This document shows positions 32,206 through 44,850 of a stretch of 64,000 nucleotides of DNA, in pieces. The notes under the pieces are model-generated. The model made no database searches. It was not told where the DNA came from and saw only the letters and a program-made list of their open reading frames with translations. Source of the DNA: Pyxicephalus adspersus (Eukaryota; Chordata; Amphibia; Anura; Pyxicephalidae); assembly GCF_032062135.1 (NCBI RefSeq), contig NC_092866.1, positions 30,302,746-30,366,745 on the forward strand. The letters run 5' to 3'. Every line of letters starts with the position of its first letter. Position 1 is the stretch's first letter. The position numbers and the translations under genes were made by a program.

Positions 32206-34260
32206 AGAAAAGCAGGGATGAAGACTGGGCTTTGTCAAAACAGATCCAAGAGACACAGTAGAAATGTGTACCAGCAGATGAACCACTTCTGTAAATTCTT
32301 GTGGATTCTTTTCAATATGGTAATTTCAATGTGGTCATAAAATAAATTGTGACAGATAAATGTATGTTCATGTATGTATTTTCAAGTCAAATCACAATTG
32401 TCTCATCATTTATCTTTAGAAAGGAAAGATCATAATTTAACCAGTAATATTATTGACCACATTTTTTATTTCTATCAGTGTCTGTGTAAGAAGCAACAAT
32501 CTGAAGAGTGAGTGTTTGCAAATGAGAGACCTAAGGAGAAAGGAATAGGAACCTAGGTGGATACTTATTTGCAGTTTAATAAGTGAGGGGAGAGACCTGT
32601 GGTTACCTAGGGATATAAAGCATGAATGGCTGCTGGCTGACAATACATAATACCAAAGCAGACAAATCATTAGACACACTATTGTAATCACTATTATCAT
32701 TATTATCCTTAATTAACCTTGGGACTCTAATCATATTATACAAATACCCATTTAGATACAATTCAGACAAACAGGAAAATACATGCTAAAGATGAACTCT
32801 CTGAAAGATTAGGTAGATTAGGGTACTTTGAGGGGCCTCCTCTCTTGCAAATCAAATGTATTTTATCTTCAAATGCAAGTTTAGTATTCCATTCAAGGGT
32901 AAATAATAAATATACAGTACATCATACCTTAATATGGAAGGTAACAAATCTGTTTCAAACAAATTTTAAAGAGTATTTATGTTAGCTTTGGATATGGGAT
33001 AGTCATCTATACTTCAACCATAAAGGTTTCAAAACCTTTGTGGTCTATTTAGTCTGGTCTAAATAAGATAGTCTAAAACCAAACTGTGGGGGCACTGCTC
33101 ATTTGTGTACAGAGTACCTGTAAAAAAAACCCTTTTGCTTCCTTATCCATTTAGAAGACAGCACATTCCTTGTCCCTAGCATGCTCCTGTTTGTCACTTG
33201 GTGTCCTTGCTTACAATGCAAGGCAACTAGTCATGAATTTTTGGGGTATGATGTTGGAATCTATGATTTAAACGCCCCATAGAAAATTCGGGGGAACCAG
33301 TTGTTTAAGAGGAGAAAGCCTCCAAGAGCAAAGGATAAGGCAAATAAAAGTCCATTTTATTATTTACCTGGAGTCAGGCCTTTTCCACATCTAAACATGC
33401 ATATAGAAAATAGCTAACATTCACCCAAAGGTCCCTTATATCTGAATAAAGAGGCCTGTAACTTTACTTTGAGCCTAAACAGTGTAAACTCTGATCTCTG
33501 AAATTAAATAATTGTTCACATCATTGGGATCCAGTTGCTGATATGGAGTAATTTCCATGTCTTTTCCAACAAAACACTAAACATTTCATTAATTGTTTTT
33601 ATCTATGCATTGTGTATGTATAAGGACAATTCCTTGTTTATTTCATCTGCCATTATGTTATTTTACAATGGAATTACATGCAGATCAAGCTGCATATAGA
33701 AGGTGTTAGGATAAACAGTGTTCTACAGCCCTCTAAAGCAATAGTGAGGGTAAATCCCTTCAGTTGCAAAGCTTTCGATTCTAAGCAATTTCAAAGTATC
33801 TGAGAAAATAAAAATTATTTTTTTACAAATATTTTGCTTTGCCAAGTTTATGTGTTAATACATTTCTTTAAACGTATATAAGCAATAAGTATTTGTGTTT
33901 CCTATGAAACAATTTCCTCTCACTATGTAATATTTGTCCTGTTGATCTGTTGTGTAAGTATCAAATGACTGGTGATTGTGTACAGTTAAATGTATTTTCA
34001 GCCATCTTCATTTAAATAAAAAACAATAATTTTATTTGCTAATAGCATTTAAAGGGTTAAAGTGATTGGTATTGTAAATTTGTGAACATAATGGTTTGCA
34101 TTAATAAACTCCAAGTGGTAGAAAGCCAAAAATCCAAAAGGTTTTTCTCATTTAAAGAGAAGTAAATGACTCCAGTTTCTAGGCAACTAAAGAGAAATCC
34201 CATAGAGAGCAAAGAGAACAGAGATGAATAAAACAGCATATTGCAAGCTGCCTAGAAAAC
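32206..34260. other. No recognisable gene or repeat
   Basis: Two kilobases of AT-rich intron with no family signature on either strand and no tandem array or terminal inverted repeat. Confidence 0.45.
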
Positions 34261-35439
34261 AAATTCATTGTTATTGATGGGGGCCCAGCATGGTAATAGC
34301 TAAAACCCTAGATTTATTTACATCGTCATCAGGTGGTACTATAGAACGTATCACTCTGTACCGATTTACAGAACAAGATATGGACTTGCGGATCATGTAG
34401 CTTTAGGTCCAGAAAATAATAACAAGAAAAATTGGCAAGATGTGATCATTCAAAGATTTGGCCAGTGAGATTAAGAAAGACAAGTTTGATTCAGCAGCTC
34501 ATTTTTTTTGTTTAATTAAGACAAACAGCAAAAGAACATGCACTATTTTAAAACTAATTAGGCACTTGGAGATTTAAAAAAACTTTGCTGATTATATTCT
34601 TGAAAAATTTGTATACCATCGTCTTTAAAGTGCATACACTGAATACTGTATAATTTCAGGCTCAAGTTCAAATGCAAAGTATGGTATTTAAACACTTCTA
34701 TAGGATGCATGCATAAGCATACACACATACATGAGAGCACTAGGAAACCGCACCGTTTGGAGTCCTATTGACCTGCAATTTGCATCACCTTTTATCTCCA
34801 CACAGACAGAAATTTTATCAACAGAATTCAAATCCATAAAGTTTGCAGCCATTCTGGTGACCAATTCCAAGAAACAGTGGCTATTCCTGGCTATGGCTAT
34901 GGCTATGGCTAGTGGCTATGTATTGTCTTAATAATGTTCCTAGGAAAGACAAAAACATACAGCTCAACAAGCATTACAATTCAAAATGAAACTGTATAGC
35001 TGTATGAAGCTGTATCTGTAAAAATTGAAAATCTTGGTTTAGGGATGAGGAAAATGAGGACCAGAGGAATGCTGAAGCCTGATCATGCAAGGTAATCCAA
35101 GTCACCACAACAAATAAATTTCACAACAGTGCAAGAAAACAACAAGTGCAAATGTAATATATATATATATATATATATATATGTAAATAAATATAAATAT
35201 ATATATGGAAAAGTAATAAAATCATCTCTCTATACATGGAAGAAAATAATGCCCTCCAAGCTCTTCTAAAATCTGTCAGAATCTCATTAGGGGTGCGTTC
35301 TGGGAAATGTTTAACCCGTCTGCTCAATCCAGTCCTTCTAGTTTCATATTCTAAATTATTTCTATAGGTAATATAAACAACGGTAATGGCTATTCTAGTG
35401 GGGTTGGGCACCACTAGAAATGTATCCAATGGGTTGGCC
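34261..35439. other. Unassigned, two simple repeats
   Basis: A TGGCTA repeat (about five units) lies at 34888-34918 and an (AT)n tract at 35157-35182. The frame at 35121-35429 (minus) is low-complexity in part and otherwise unrecognised. Confidence 0.45.
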
Positions 35440-37035
35440 TAATGATTGGGTCAGAGTTTTTTAATTATAGCCAATACATAAGAATTTAGCAGCAAGTGTG
35501 TAATTCCCAATGAGGGGTACAGAGTAGATATGGAGGATTGGTAAATTACCTTCTGAGTAAAATAATAGGGGCCATTCAACTCTATCGAACGCCTTCTTTG
35601 CGTCCAATTGTGATGCGGACCCCAATTGTGGAGTGTTTCTCCCTTACAAAGCTCAATTGGTGCGAAGGTAAAAGAGATGTTTTGCCAAAAATTTATAACC
35701 GCATTTGAGCATTGAAATTGGTCTATAGGAGGATACTAAGGTTGGATCTGGACCTTCCTTTGGAATCAAAATGGTAAAGACCTCATTAAAATCTGGGAAC
35801 AGTGAGTTATGTGATAATGTCGAATTATACACTTCTGTTAGGAGATTTTATAAAATTCCAGCCATCCCCATCCGGGCCCGGTGATTTATGGTTTGCCATA
35901 GCACAGATTGTTTTTTGAATTTCCTCAGATATTATCAGTCTGTTTAAGGTCTCCTTATGCTCTGAAAACAATTCAGATAACCTGGCTTTATGTAAGAGTG
36001 TTAGGTTATGTAAAAGTTCACCCAGAAGTTCTGGGTTTGAAGGCTGGGCACTGTACAACTGTTTATAAAAATCTTGAAATACTCGGTTAATCTTAGGCAG
36101 TATGAAGAACCGCACACTGGGGGTCTTTAACTGTAAGAATAATTATTTTAGAGTGAGAGGGTTTTGTGAGCTTTACTAGCAAAAATTCCCACTTTATTTC
36201 CCCATCTATAGAAACTATGTATCAAAAATTGGTTGGTCCCCACTTTGGTGGCCACATGTGCATTAAGATACTTTGACTGCAGATTGCCAGGATTGTTTTA
36301 GTACCCTTGGTTCCAATTGAATGCTTTCTCCTGCAATTCTGCATATTAGGGTCTGTATTCCTTACGCTTGCAGGCAGTGTATTCTATAATATGGCCTCTC
36401 AGTACCGCTTTCATAGTCCACCATAACAGTAACAGGGTATCCCAGTGTTCCATGTTATCTGCTAGGCTATTTGCCCACTGGTATTTAGCTACGTTAACAA
36501 ACTCTGGCGACTGTGACATATATGTCTGGGAATGTCCAGACCTTAATATTATGGAATGGTTTAAAGGTGAGTGCCGAGGTCAGAATGAGTGGGGCATGAT
36601 CTGACAAAGAAAATTCTACAATTGACCCTTGATACCTGGGAAAGGAGGGACTCCTCCACCAAAATTAGATCAATCCTAGAGAATAAAGTATGCACCTTGA
36701 TATAACATGTATAGCTCCTCTCTATAGGATTAAGAAGTTGCCAAGGATCCACCAGAGAGGTCTAAGATATGAAATTGCTAAATTCCCTGGGGGAATTTGT
36801 TCGCTGTCCTAGATGTAGATGTAGATGAATGATCTATTGTTGGATATAGGGTCGCAATAAAGTCTCCCGCCAGAATAAAACTGGGGTAATACCCTTCTAG
36901 AATTTTGTGAAGTAGTTTGGTGTAAAATAGTACCAAATTGTAAGTGAGTGCATAGATAGAACACAGAGAGTAATCCTACCCAAGATGAAATCCAAGACCA
37001 CCACAGCATATCTGCTTTCCTCATCCAATAGCATT
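35440..37035 (-). mobile_element. L1/Tx1-type LINE, endonuclease to RT
   Basis: Read on the minus strand, 37030-36760 holds an endonuclease beginning (a degraded GGDF block). 36752-36561 has NPIERSYTCYIKVHTLFSRI and a damaged SDH region. 36115-35825 has LYSAQPSNP, LIISEEIQKTICAM and KSPGPDG, the region before RT. The first palm block (LDAKKAFDRVEW) is at about 35610-35570. Both ends are truncated, and there are many stops. Confidence 0.75.
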
Positions 37036-37039
37036 CATA

Positions 37040-37890
37040 GAAAGGGGTAAATGATATTTAATATTGAGAAATGTAAAGTTATGCACTTGGGGGACTAACA
37101 AATTGCATAGTTCATACTGTCTAGGGAAATACATTTGGGGAAGTATGAAACCGGAAAAGGATCTGGGGGTTCTGGTAGATCATAGACTTAATAATAGCAT
37201 GCAATGCCAAACGTCAATATCCAAAGCTAGGAAAGTACTTTCTTGTATTAAAAGATGAACAGACTGCATGGATGGAGACATACTCCTGCCTTTGTACAAA
37301 GCATTGGTCAGACCACATGTGGAATATGCAGTCCAGTTTTGGGCACCAGTTCACAAAAAGGATATTGTGGAATTGGTGAGAGTGCAGAGAAGGGCAACTA
37401 AACTCATAAAAATAGGAACTCAGCTATGAGGAGAGATTAGCTGAACTGAATCTATTCTCCCTGGAGAAGAGACATTTAAGGGGTATATGATCACCCTAAA
37501 TATATTAACGGTCCATATAGAAAACTCTTTTCCGACCTATTAACTTTAAGATCATTACAAAGAACAAAGGGGCACTCTTTGCGCCTGGAGGAAAAGAAGT
37601 TTAAGTTCCAGATAAGGAAGGGATTCTTCACTGTAATGTGAAAATGTGGAATAGGCTTCCTCAGGAAGTAGAATTTTCCATAGATTGCTTAAAGAAAAAG
37701 CTGGATTTTTTCCCAGAAGCACAGAATATAACTTAGTATTAAAGCTTTAAAATAAAGATAACAGAGACTGTTGACCCAGGGAAAATCAACTATGTATGTA
37801 GGGTTTTATATCTGGGATATGTTTATTTCCCCAGCGGTTGAACTTGATGGACTTATGTCTTTTTTCAACCTGACTTACTATGTACTACTA
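37040..37890 (+). mobile_element. CR1-type LINE 3' end
   Basis: Plus-strand sequence starts within RT (a FNIEKCKVMHLG block, EKDLGVLVDH). It continues through the thumb (a [18 protein letters not shown] block and [10 protein letters not shown]), the FKFQIRKGFFTV region and NRLPQEVEFSI, to a 3' tail of GTTGAACTTGATGGACTTAT and CTTACTATGTACTA. It is the same family as 49813-53110. It preserves TAGACTTAATAATAGCATGC, which is the unoccupied target site of the MITE at 50497. Confidence 0.82.
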
Positions 37891-38432
37891 CCAAGTGACC
37901 CCCTCGTCTTCACCAGTGCATCCCACAAGGAGTGATGAGCCAGGGATGCTAGTGGCCACAGGACTTTTTTGCTGCAAGGAGGTCACAGCCCCCTGGCTCA
38001 CCCCACCAGAGACAAAGATCAAATGACTTCAATATAGGAATGGCGTTTATGCAGGAACACAGTGAGTTAAAGCGAGGTAACAGGCTGAGGTCAGCACAGG
38101 CAGAACTTATGGGCAAAGTTGATATCAAATCCAAAAAAGGAGAATTTAGAACAAGCTGGCAGAATAGCAGAAAATACACTGAGAATCTAGCATCCCAAGC
38201 CTGTAACTAGGGAGGTGTAAACAGGCCTAGCAGCCAGTGGCAGGACAGGAATGAATCAGGAAACAATCTGCTCATCGGCTTTAACACATACTCCAAAATC
38301 CCTTTCAGATGTGCACAGCCTCAATTTCCGTGCAGGGGATGCTGAGAAAGATGGAAACTTCCCAGCTGAAAAAATGCAGGTGATGCAGCCAGTTGCTGAA
38401 CAGAGGATCTGTGGGCGGAATTGTAACAGCAT
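37891..38432. mobile_element. Diverged LTR related to the solo LTR at 23094
   Basis: Colinear words are shared with 23094-23752: TCTTCACCAG, GGCCACAGGACTTTTTTGCTG, GGCTCACCCCACCAG, GGTAACAGGCTGAGGTCA, AGCTGGCAGAATAGCAGAAA, GTGCAGGGGATGCTGAGAAA and GGCGGAATTGTAACAGC. It ends TAACA like the intact LTR. The TGTTA start is missing at the CR1 junction. Confidence 0.65.
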
Positions 38433-38929
38433 GTAGTAGCCTGAGGGGTTGCAAATGAACCAAGGGTAACTTCGAAGAAACTGAAGGTATTTCTTACAAG
38501 TTGTTGTTGCAAATGTTGATGTTTATGAGTCCACCAACTCATAAACCAACAAGAGAACACTGAACAGCCATGGTATGTATAGTAGGGTAGCAAGGAGAAA
38601 AAGTAATTGTCCTCCCCAAAAAATATATGGGTAAATGTCTATACTTTGTTAAAGATCATGTGGACAATCCAGAAGAATACTGAAAGATTGTTTTGTGGAC
38701 AGTTAAAGCCAAAATATAAATTGTTAGCCTAAAAAGAGAAAAAAACACTGCATTCCAGCATAAGAACTTTAACTTCTTACCTTCAACACCACTTGAAGGT
38801 CAGTGGCAGAGAGATCTCTGTAACCTCACCAACACCCTATTCTCAAAATACCTTACATTACTAACTCCAACACTTTCTTTTATGAACAAAGTTGCTCTTG
38901 CCACTTTCTGCTCACCCCCATCCTGCTAA
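38433..38929. other. No recognisable feature
   Basis: Intron sequence between the LTR fragment and the hAT insertion. Nothing identified. Confidence 0.45.
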
Positions 38930-39020
38930 CTCCTGACCAGGGCTGTGGAGTCGGTAGATAAATTCTGCGACTCCGACTCCTCAGTTTCTGGTACCCCTGA
39001 CTCCGACTCCTCTGTATTTA

Positions 39021-40244
39021 AAGGGTTTCTCATTTTATCTTCACACTTTTGCATTCAAACTTCACAAAAAAATGTAGACCCCCTAATTATTCATAAATCA
39101 ATACACTTATTATGAAATATAACACAATATTTTTACCATAAAAGTTTCTCTCAAGAAACAATAATAAAAATATATCATAATAAATTGATAATTTGTCAAT
39201 TATTATGTTTTTTACTTTATATAATTTTAAAAATAAAAATCTTTATTTCAGGAAATAATACTTTAATAATGGATTGCAATGTTATTCATCCTTTTATCTT
39301 CAAAGTTATTAGCTTTAAATTAAGTATTGCACTTTCCCTTATGGCCAGAGAATTAAGTAATGCAGAACGTGAAAGAGTGGTAGACAGTTATCTGAATGGA
39401 AGTGATGCCTCCCAGATAGCAACCGTTTTGGGTTGTAATCATACAACCATAACCAAAATTATTAAGACCTATGAATCTTCCAATAGAGTGGAAAAATTAC
39501 AAGGAGGAGGTCTGAGAAATTCAAAGTTGGATGAAGCCCATAAGGAGGGGTTACGCAAGGTAATGTCCGAAGATTGCGGAATAAGCCTTAGGGAAATGAA
39601 GGATCAATTGTTTGCCAAATTTTGAATTATTGTATCTATTTCAACAATATATAGATGCATTGATAAGATCCAATGGTCATTAAAAAAAAACTTCTTTAAT
39701 TCCTGCAAGCCGCAATGATCCCCACTCTCTTCAGGAAAGGCCTGGCTATGCTAACAAAATCCTTGATTTCACTGCTAAGGAAGATGGAAAAAACATCTAC
39801 TTTATTTTTACCACCATACTCTCAATTTCTTAACCCTGTTGAGAACATGTTCTCTAAATGGAAATAAGTAGTAGGAAGAAATACGCTAATTAATTCGGGA
39901 GCTTTATTAGAAAGCATCAATAGTGTATTTTTAACAATAAGCAAGCAGGATTGCTTAAATTTTTATACAAAAATGTTTCGCTTTTTGCCTAAATACCTAA
40001 GAGGAGAAAGCATTAATGATTAATAAATCATTTAATTAATTATTACAAATTTTTATTTATTGTTTCTTTTAGAAAAACTTCTATGGTAAAAAATATTGTG
40101 TTATATTTCATTTTATAATAAATGTATTGATTTATGAATAATTAGGGGGTTTAAATTTTGAGAAGGGCTTTTCTTTTGTGAAGTTTGGTTGCAAAAGTGT
40201 GAAGTTTTGAACGAAAAAGTGCGAAGATAAAATGAGAAACCCTG
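39021..40244 (+). mobile_element. Tc1-like element with long inverted repeats
   Basis: The ends AAGGGTTTCTCATTTTATCT and its inverse ATGAGAAACCCTG are flanked by TA (39019-39020 and 40245-40246). The similarity of the two ends continues for well over 100 bp, including CCCCTAATTATTCATAAATC and the TATAACACAATATTTTT region. Inside is a broken IS630/Tc1-type transposase. The same hAT/Tc1 junction exists in the hAT relic at 25990. Confidence 0.85.
39341..39866 (+). pseudogene. Tc1/IS630-type transposase, internally deleted
   Basis: From ATG 39341 the frame reads MARELSNAERERVVDSYLNG, then SDASQIATVLGCNHTTITKI, a helix-turn-helix DNA-binding domain. It then enters a second helical region ending LFAKF with a stop at 39625. 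In another frame, 39803-39862 reads FLPPYSQFLNPVENMFSKWK, which contains the last catalytic acid of the DDE/D triad (NPVEN). The sequence with the first two Asp residues is deleted, so the protein is inactive. Confidence 0.8.
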
Positions 40245-40689
40245 TAATATGCTAATGTATTTTCCATGTTGATTGAAGAAAGGCAGAATACACGCTATTT
40301 AACCACAGAACTACTGGCTAGTAAGCTGACGCTCTACTGTATTGGCCAAATAAGACAAAAAAATGAAAACAATAAGGTTTTAATTATTGTTTTATCAAGT
40401 GGCTATAAAGTAGTAGCATAGCATGCATAAAAATCTGGAACAGGAACCAGTTTAAAAATATGAACCACATTCATTGGTAGTTTTAAAACAAAAACAAAGC
40501 TTACCTACATAAACAAAATCAAAAGCTGGAAAACCTAAAACAATTTATATATTAAACTTGGAATATAGTTGAAGAGTAGAATTAGTTAAATACAATCCAA
40601 AACTAACTCAATGTAGTGTTGTTCTAAGAAACAGAATTGCTTCTGCCAGATCCTCTTTTTCATACAAGCTCCTTAATCTGACTTGATTA

Positions 40690-42576
40690 CACAGGTCAAT
40701 ATGTATTTTTTATCGGATATAATTTTATGTGGGTTTTGTAGTATTTTTGATGTTGATTTCAAATATGTGTTCAACTTTTCTCTTTTTGTGATGTAGCCAA
40801 TTATACATTGTGTGAACGTCACCAAATTACCACAGAGCTTAAAAAGATATACAAATTATATTTCAGATGTCCACTTGGTTACCAGGATAAATCTTGGGCT
40901 CCACATGTCATCTGTACCAGTTGTTCCAATGGACTGCGTGACTGGCTAAATCGGCGAAAGGCAGGAATGCCATTTGCCATACCGATGGTGTGGGGAGAAC
41001 CAAGACCATTTAATCAACTGCTATTTTTGCTGCATCAACAAAAGTAGATTCTCAGGTAAAGCTAAGCACAAAATTGTATATCCCAGCCCTTGATTCTGCA
41101 ATTAGGCCTGTTCCCCAGGATGATTCATTGCCAGTTCAGGTACCACCACGTAATGGACTTGCTTTTGTAGAAGGTGATGAGGAATGCACAGTTACAACCC
41201 CAAATCATCTGATCCTGACTACTTGGCCGATAAAAATTCAGAACCAGAGACCTTTGCACAAGCAGAGCTGAATGATCTTGTTTGTGTCTAAATCTCTCCA
41301 AAGACAAAGCAGAACTTCTTGCTTCAAGGCTTAAACAGAACCACTTGCTTGCAAAGGGTGTAACTGTAACTCACTAGTGATGGCTCACTGTGCTACTTTC
41401 ATGATATAAATGTACTCCTTAACAAGTGCATGTTCCATCTGAATGCCGTATCTTCATTGATTCCTCTAAAAGAAGCTTGAAAGCAGTCTTACTGCAAAAT
41501 GGTGATTTCAAACCAAGTTTACCGATTGCCCATTCCGTTAACCTAAAGGAGTCCTATGACAACATGAGGTTACTACTTGAAGCAATCCAGTATAAAACAC
41601 ACCAGTGGAACATCTATGGGGATCTAAAGGTCATTGGCTTGCTGATAGGAATGCAAGGAAGATTCACAAAATATTGCTGTTTCCTATGCCTGTGGGACAG
41701 CCGATCTACGGGAGACCATTATGTCAAGCGTGATTGGCTACCAAGAGATACCTATAGGCCTGGAACAAGCAGTGTCAAGTTTCTGCCTCCGGTTGACCTG
41801 CATACAATATTTCTGCCACCTCCCCATATCAAGTTAGGCTTGATGAAGAACCTTGTAAAGACCATGGGTAAACTCAAACTCCATGGGTTTTCAGTACCTT
41901 GTTGAGAAGTTTCTAAACATAAGCACTGCAAAAATGAAGAAAGGGATATTTTTAGGGCCACAGATCAAAACTGTTTTGCAGGATGATTTTCTGGGCAACC
42001 ATAAGTCTCCTGCATAGAAGGAAGGAGTTCAGAATCTGCTCGATTCATACCAGAAACTGGGTTGTTGCATGTCATTAAAAATACATTTCTTGCACTCACA
42101 TCTAGAATTCTTCCCGGAAAATCTTGGTATGATGAGTGAGGAACAAGGAGAACGTTTTTACCAGGACATTCAGTTAATGGAGCACTGCTACCAAGGTTTC
42201 TGGAATGAAAGTACGATGGCTGACTACTGCTGGATGCTGTACTGCGACAAATCAAACAAAGAGTACACAAGAAAATCATACTCTAAGCATTTCTGAAGAA
42301 ACAATGGTACCTGACTGACACTGTTCAGTCGATCTATACCAGTGTGCTAAATTTTACTTCACACAAATGATGTATTAACATTCACTTCAATGGTGTTAAC
42401 ATTTTAGTACAAAATACGTGCACATACAATGTTAACTATAATAGTACTCATAACTCAGGAACTGTATGTGTTTGGGAAAAAACTGAAAATAGATCTGAAA
42501 TCTGCTCGAAAAACTGATTTAGAAAAGTTTGCTGGGTTTCTGATGATTATCTAAACTAATTTTTTGTTGACCTGTG
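40690..42576 (+). mobile_element. CMC-like DNA transposon, CACAG ends, TTA duplication
   Basis: The ends are CACAGGTCAAT and GTTGACCTGTG (an inverted repeat of about 10 bp), flanked by TTA on both sides (40687-40689 and 42577-42579). The insertion splits the hAT transposase just after its SVERLFSAL block. The uninterrupted hAT relic at 25550-25580 shows the empty site. The element encodes the protein at 40808-42294. Terminal CACAG and a 3-bp duplication fit the CACTA/Mirage/Chapaev (CMC) group, which is inference from termini. Confidence 0.8.
40808..42294 (+). pseudogene. CMC-like element protein, putative DDE transposase
   Basis: The frames in order give: an N-terminal region (GYQDKSWAPHVICTSCSNGL, with one Cys pair, and FAIPMVWGEP); a middle ELNDLV region with KAELLASRLKQNHLL; then the 159-codon frame 41426-41905 with ECRIFIDSSKRSLKAVLLQN, IYGDLKVIGLLIGMQG, KYCCFLCLWDSRSTGDHYV and PPPHIKLGLMKNLVK; and a C-terminal MSLKIHFLHSHLEFFPENLG, EEQGERFYQDIQLMEHCYQG and MADYCW. 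Candidate acids are Asp in FIDSSK, Asp in GDLKV and Glu in the C-terminal part, with a Cys-x2-Cys between. The superfamily assignment is inference. Stops separate the frames. Confidence 0.7.
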
Positions 42577-44639
42577 TTATTTTAGAGCTGAAAATAGTCT
42601 TTCAACACTGACTTGGGTGGGTGGCATTGCTGTTACGGTTCTAGCCACATCACTAATACTCTGGGGATAAAAAAGGATGGCTTCTTCTATAGTCAGTTTC
42701 AATGAGTGATCATACTTTTCTACTTCTTTTAATTCTTTAAAAAACTCCTTCTGGAATCTCTTTCTTTAGACATTTTCCGGTCCTTTAATCTTTCACGCAT
42801 ATGCGACGTTGCTTTAATGTTGAAAGTTCCATTTTGTACAGTTAGGAGTCAAAGTCGAATTCTTCATTTGAAGAGGATGATCCTAAATTACCAGCACTTA
42901 CAGCTTTATCCAGTAGTGGTGTTTGAGGCAGTAATCCCTCCATGTGAACTGCTACATCATACAGGGCCTTTTTTGCAGTATAAGTCTGGTCATCTCTCAA
43001 AAAAATTCAGCAAATTGGATCAACACAAATAGCAGCTAACAAGATTTGATTATCCAGTAAGAGATTTTCTTTTTTCTTCATTGAAGATACAATGCCATCA
43101 GCTATTACCCTCCACTTTTGTTCAGGCAATATATCAAGCTCTTCCATTTTAAGAAGAATTTACCAGGTGGTAAATCTTCAGATTGCAAACTCTTGATGAC
43201 AGTAAAGGGTTTGGAAAGTGGATTTTCCAGTACTTTTACTTGTGTCTATTGGCTTTCAGTTAATAAAACATTTTCATTGTCCAGTTCTTCAAGAAAGTCT
43301 TAGTTCAAGCAAATGCTTTACCATCAAATAAGTGCTTCCCTAGTATGTTGTTTGATCCTAAATGGCTCCTTTTCCTGCATGTCTTTTCAAAATGGCATCT
43401 GTTTTAGGGTGCAACAGTTACTTGCCTCTATTTGCCAATTAGAGTAGCTGCATGACGATCTTTCAATCCATCTCTTATTGCAAGTTGCAGAGTATGAACA
43501 GCACAACACATATGTTGAATAGTAGTATGCTTAGATGCTTCTTCAACAATTTTATCCAAAATGTCACTATTCTCTTCGCTTTCAGTTTCTCCAATACGTG
43601 CAGAACTGTCTTCCTTTAATATCTTTCTGTCACTTTCTTCATTTACTTTATTCATTTTCTCAACTGTGCTCCACATATAAGAAGCATTATCTGTCACAAT
43701 ACAAAGAATCTGTTCCTTTTCAAATCTTTTAGAACATCCTCCACTAACTTCTAAAGATAGTCACTGGTGTGATGTGCCTGGGTGTCCTTTACTCCCAAGG
43801 TTCGCGTTATTGTTTTATTATTTTCATCAACAAATTGAACATTATTAGCAAAATAATTAACTCTGTGACATGTGCATGCATCCATTTTTATGAAGACAAA
43901 ATGTCCCTTCAGACCTTTTCCTAGTTCTTCCTTTTTTCATTTGGCCTCTTCAATTATAAGTTTTCTTATACTTTCTCTTTCCAGAGAAACACCAAGTTTT
44001 TTAGCTATTTCCCCATTTAGGCCTAAAAAGGCTGGCTGTGAAAAGAAGGACAGTGGTACACTATTCTTTACTACCATTTCAATAATGTGGTTTTTGAATT
44101 TTTCTGGTGTCATTGCTATGGTGACTTTGTCAGATACAAAGAATCTTCTTAGTTGTGTTTGGTTTCCAGTAGATTTCTGAACATTTTTTATCCCAGAAGT
44201 GGATGGAATATTTTTATTGATATCTTTCTCATTCACAACTTCTAACACTTTAGGATTAAAACACTGCAAGTGTCTTTTCAAATTTGATGCTCTTGTAGTT
44301 GCATTTTTGTTAGAATCACTGAAACTGCTAATTTTTGCATCACATTGTTTTTTCACCATCATCTTCAAAAATACATTGACACACATAATGTTTCCCATCA
44401 CTTGATAATGTATTTATAAAGTGCTCATAAACAGCAGACTTTATCGTGTTTGTTGACAGACTTTTTGCCATTGTTATTGGGGTGCAGCTTTCACTAAAAC
44501 ATAAATATAAAATAAGTTATACTAACTAGCATATTTAAATACAAACATACACATAGTCCTGCACTAATGCAAACATACATACAACACGGCACTATACACA
44601 AATAAGCTATAGCCCTGCACTAAACTTAGACATAATTTG

Positions 44640-44850
44640 TCCTATACAGAAAAAAATGCACAAACATTTATACTATACACACAACACAGAGCTCTACATT
44701 TTACTCAGAAACATACACACAATATGCACTATACACAAACATTCATACATTCCTGCACCATACACACAAACATTCATACATTCCTGCACCATACACACAA
44801 ACATTCATACATTCCTGCACCATACACACAAACATACACATAGCCCAGCC
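44640..44850. repeat. 30-bp tandem repeat upstream of hAT transposase
   Basis: Units of about 30-31 bp (CCTGCACCATACACACAAAC plus ATTCATACATT) run four times at 44753-44845. Looser CACAAACAT/CTATACACA relatives extend from about 44540. The array lies just upstream of the minus-strand transposase start (44471), within the hAT 5' region. Frames through it are artefacts of the repeat. Confidence 0.8.

Larger units (their letters stand above)
40608..44471 (-). pseudogene. hAT transposase split by a CMC-like insertion
   Basis: The start is ATG at 44471 (MAKSLSTNTIKSAVYEHFIN). A BED zinc finger follows with YVCQC, NATTRASNLKRHLQCFNPK, then MTPEKFKNHIIEMVV and a conserved N-core. The middle includes MTDNASYMWSTVEKMN (second Asp of the hAT core, about 43690) and CCAVHTLQLAIRDGL (C-x3-H-x-L signature, about 43480). 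The C-terminus has PPTQVSVERLFSAL (about 42610-42655). The frame is then cut by 40690-42576 and resumes with IKSDL and AEAILFLRTTLH, ending at 40608. Frameshifts and stops lie between the blocks. Confidence 0.82.

Noticed and set aside
39341..39625. Helix-turn-helix frame considered as a host transcription factor
   Set aside because: It lies between long inverted repeats with TA duplications, and the DDE end (NPVEN) follows, so it is a Tc1-like transposase.
41426..41905. 159-codon frame considered as a host gene exon
   Set aside because: A second copy exists at 57668-59250, both lie between short inverted repeats with TTA duplications, and stops break both.
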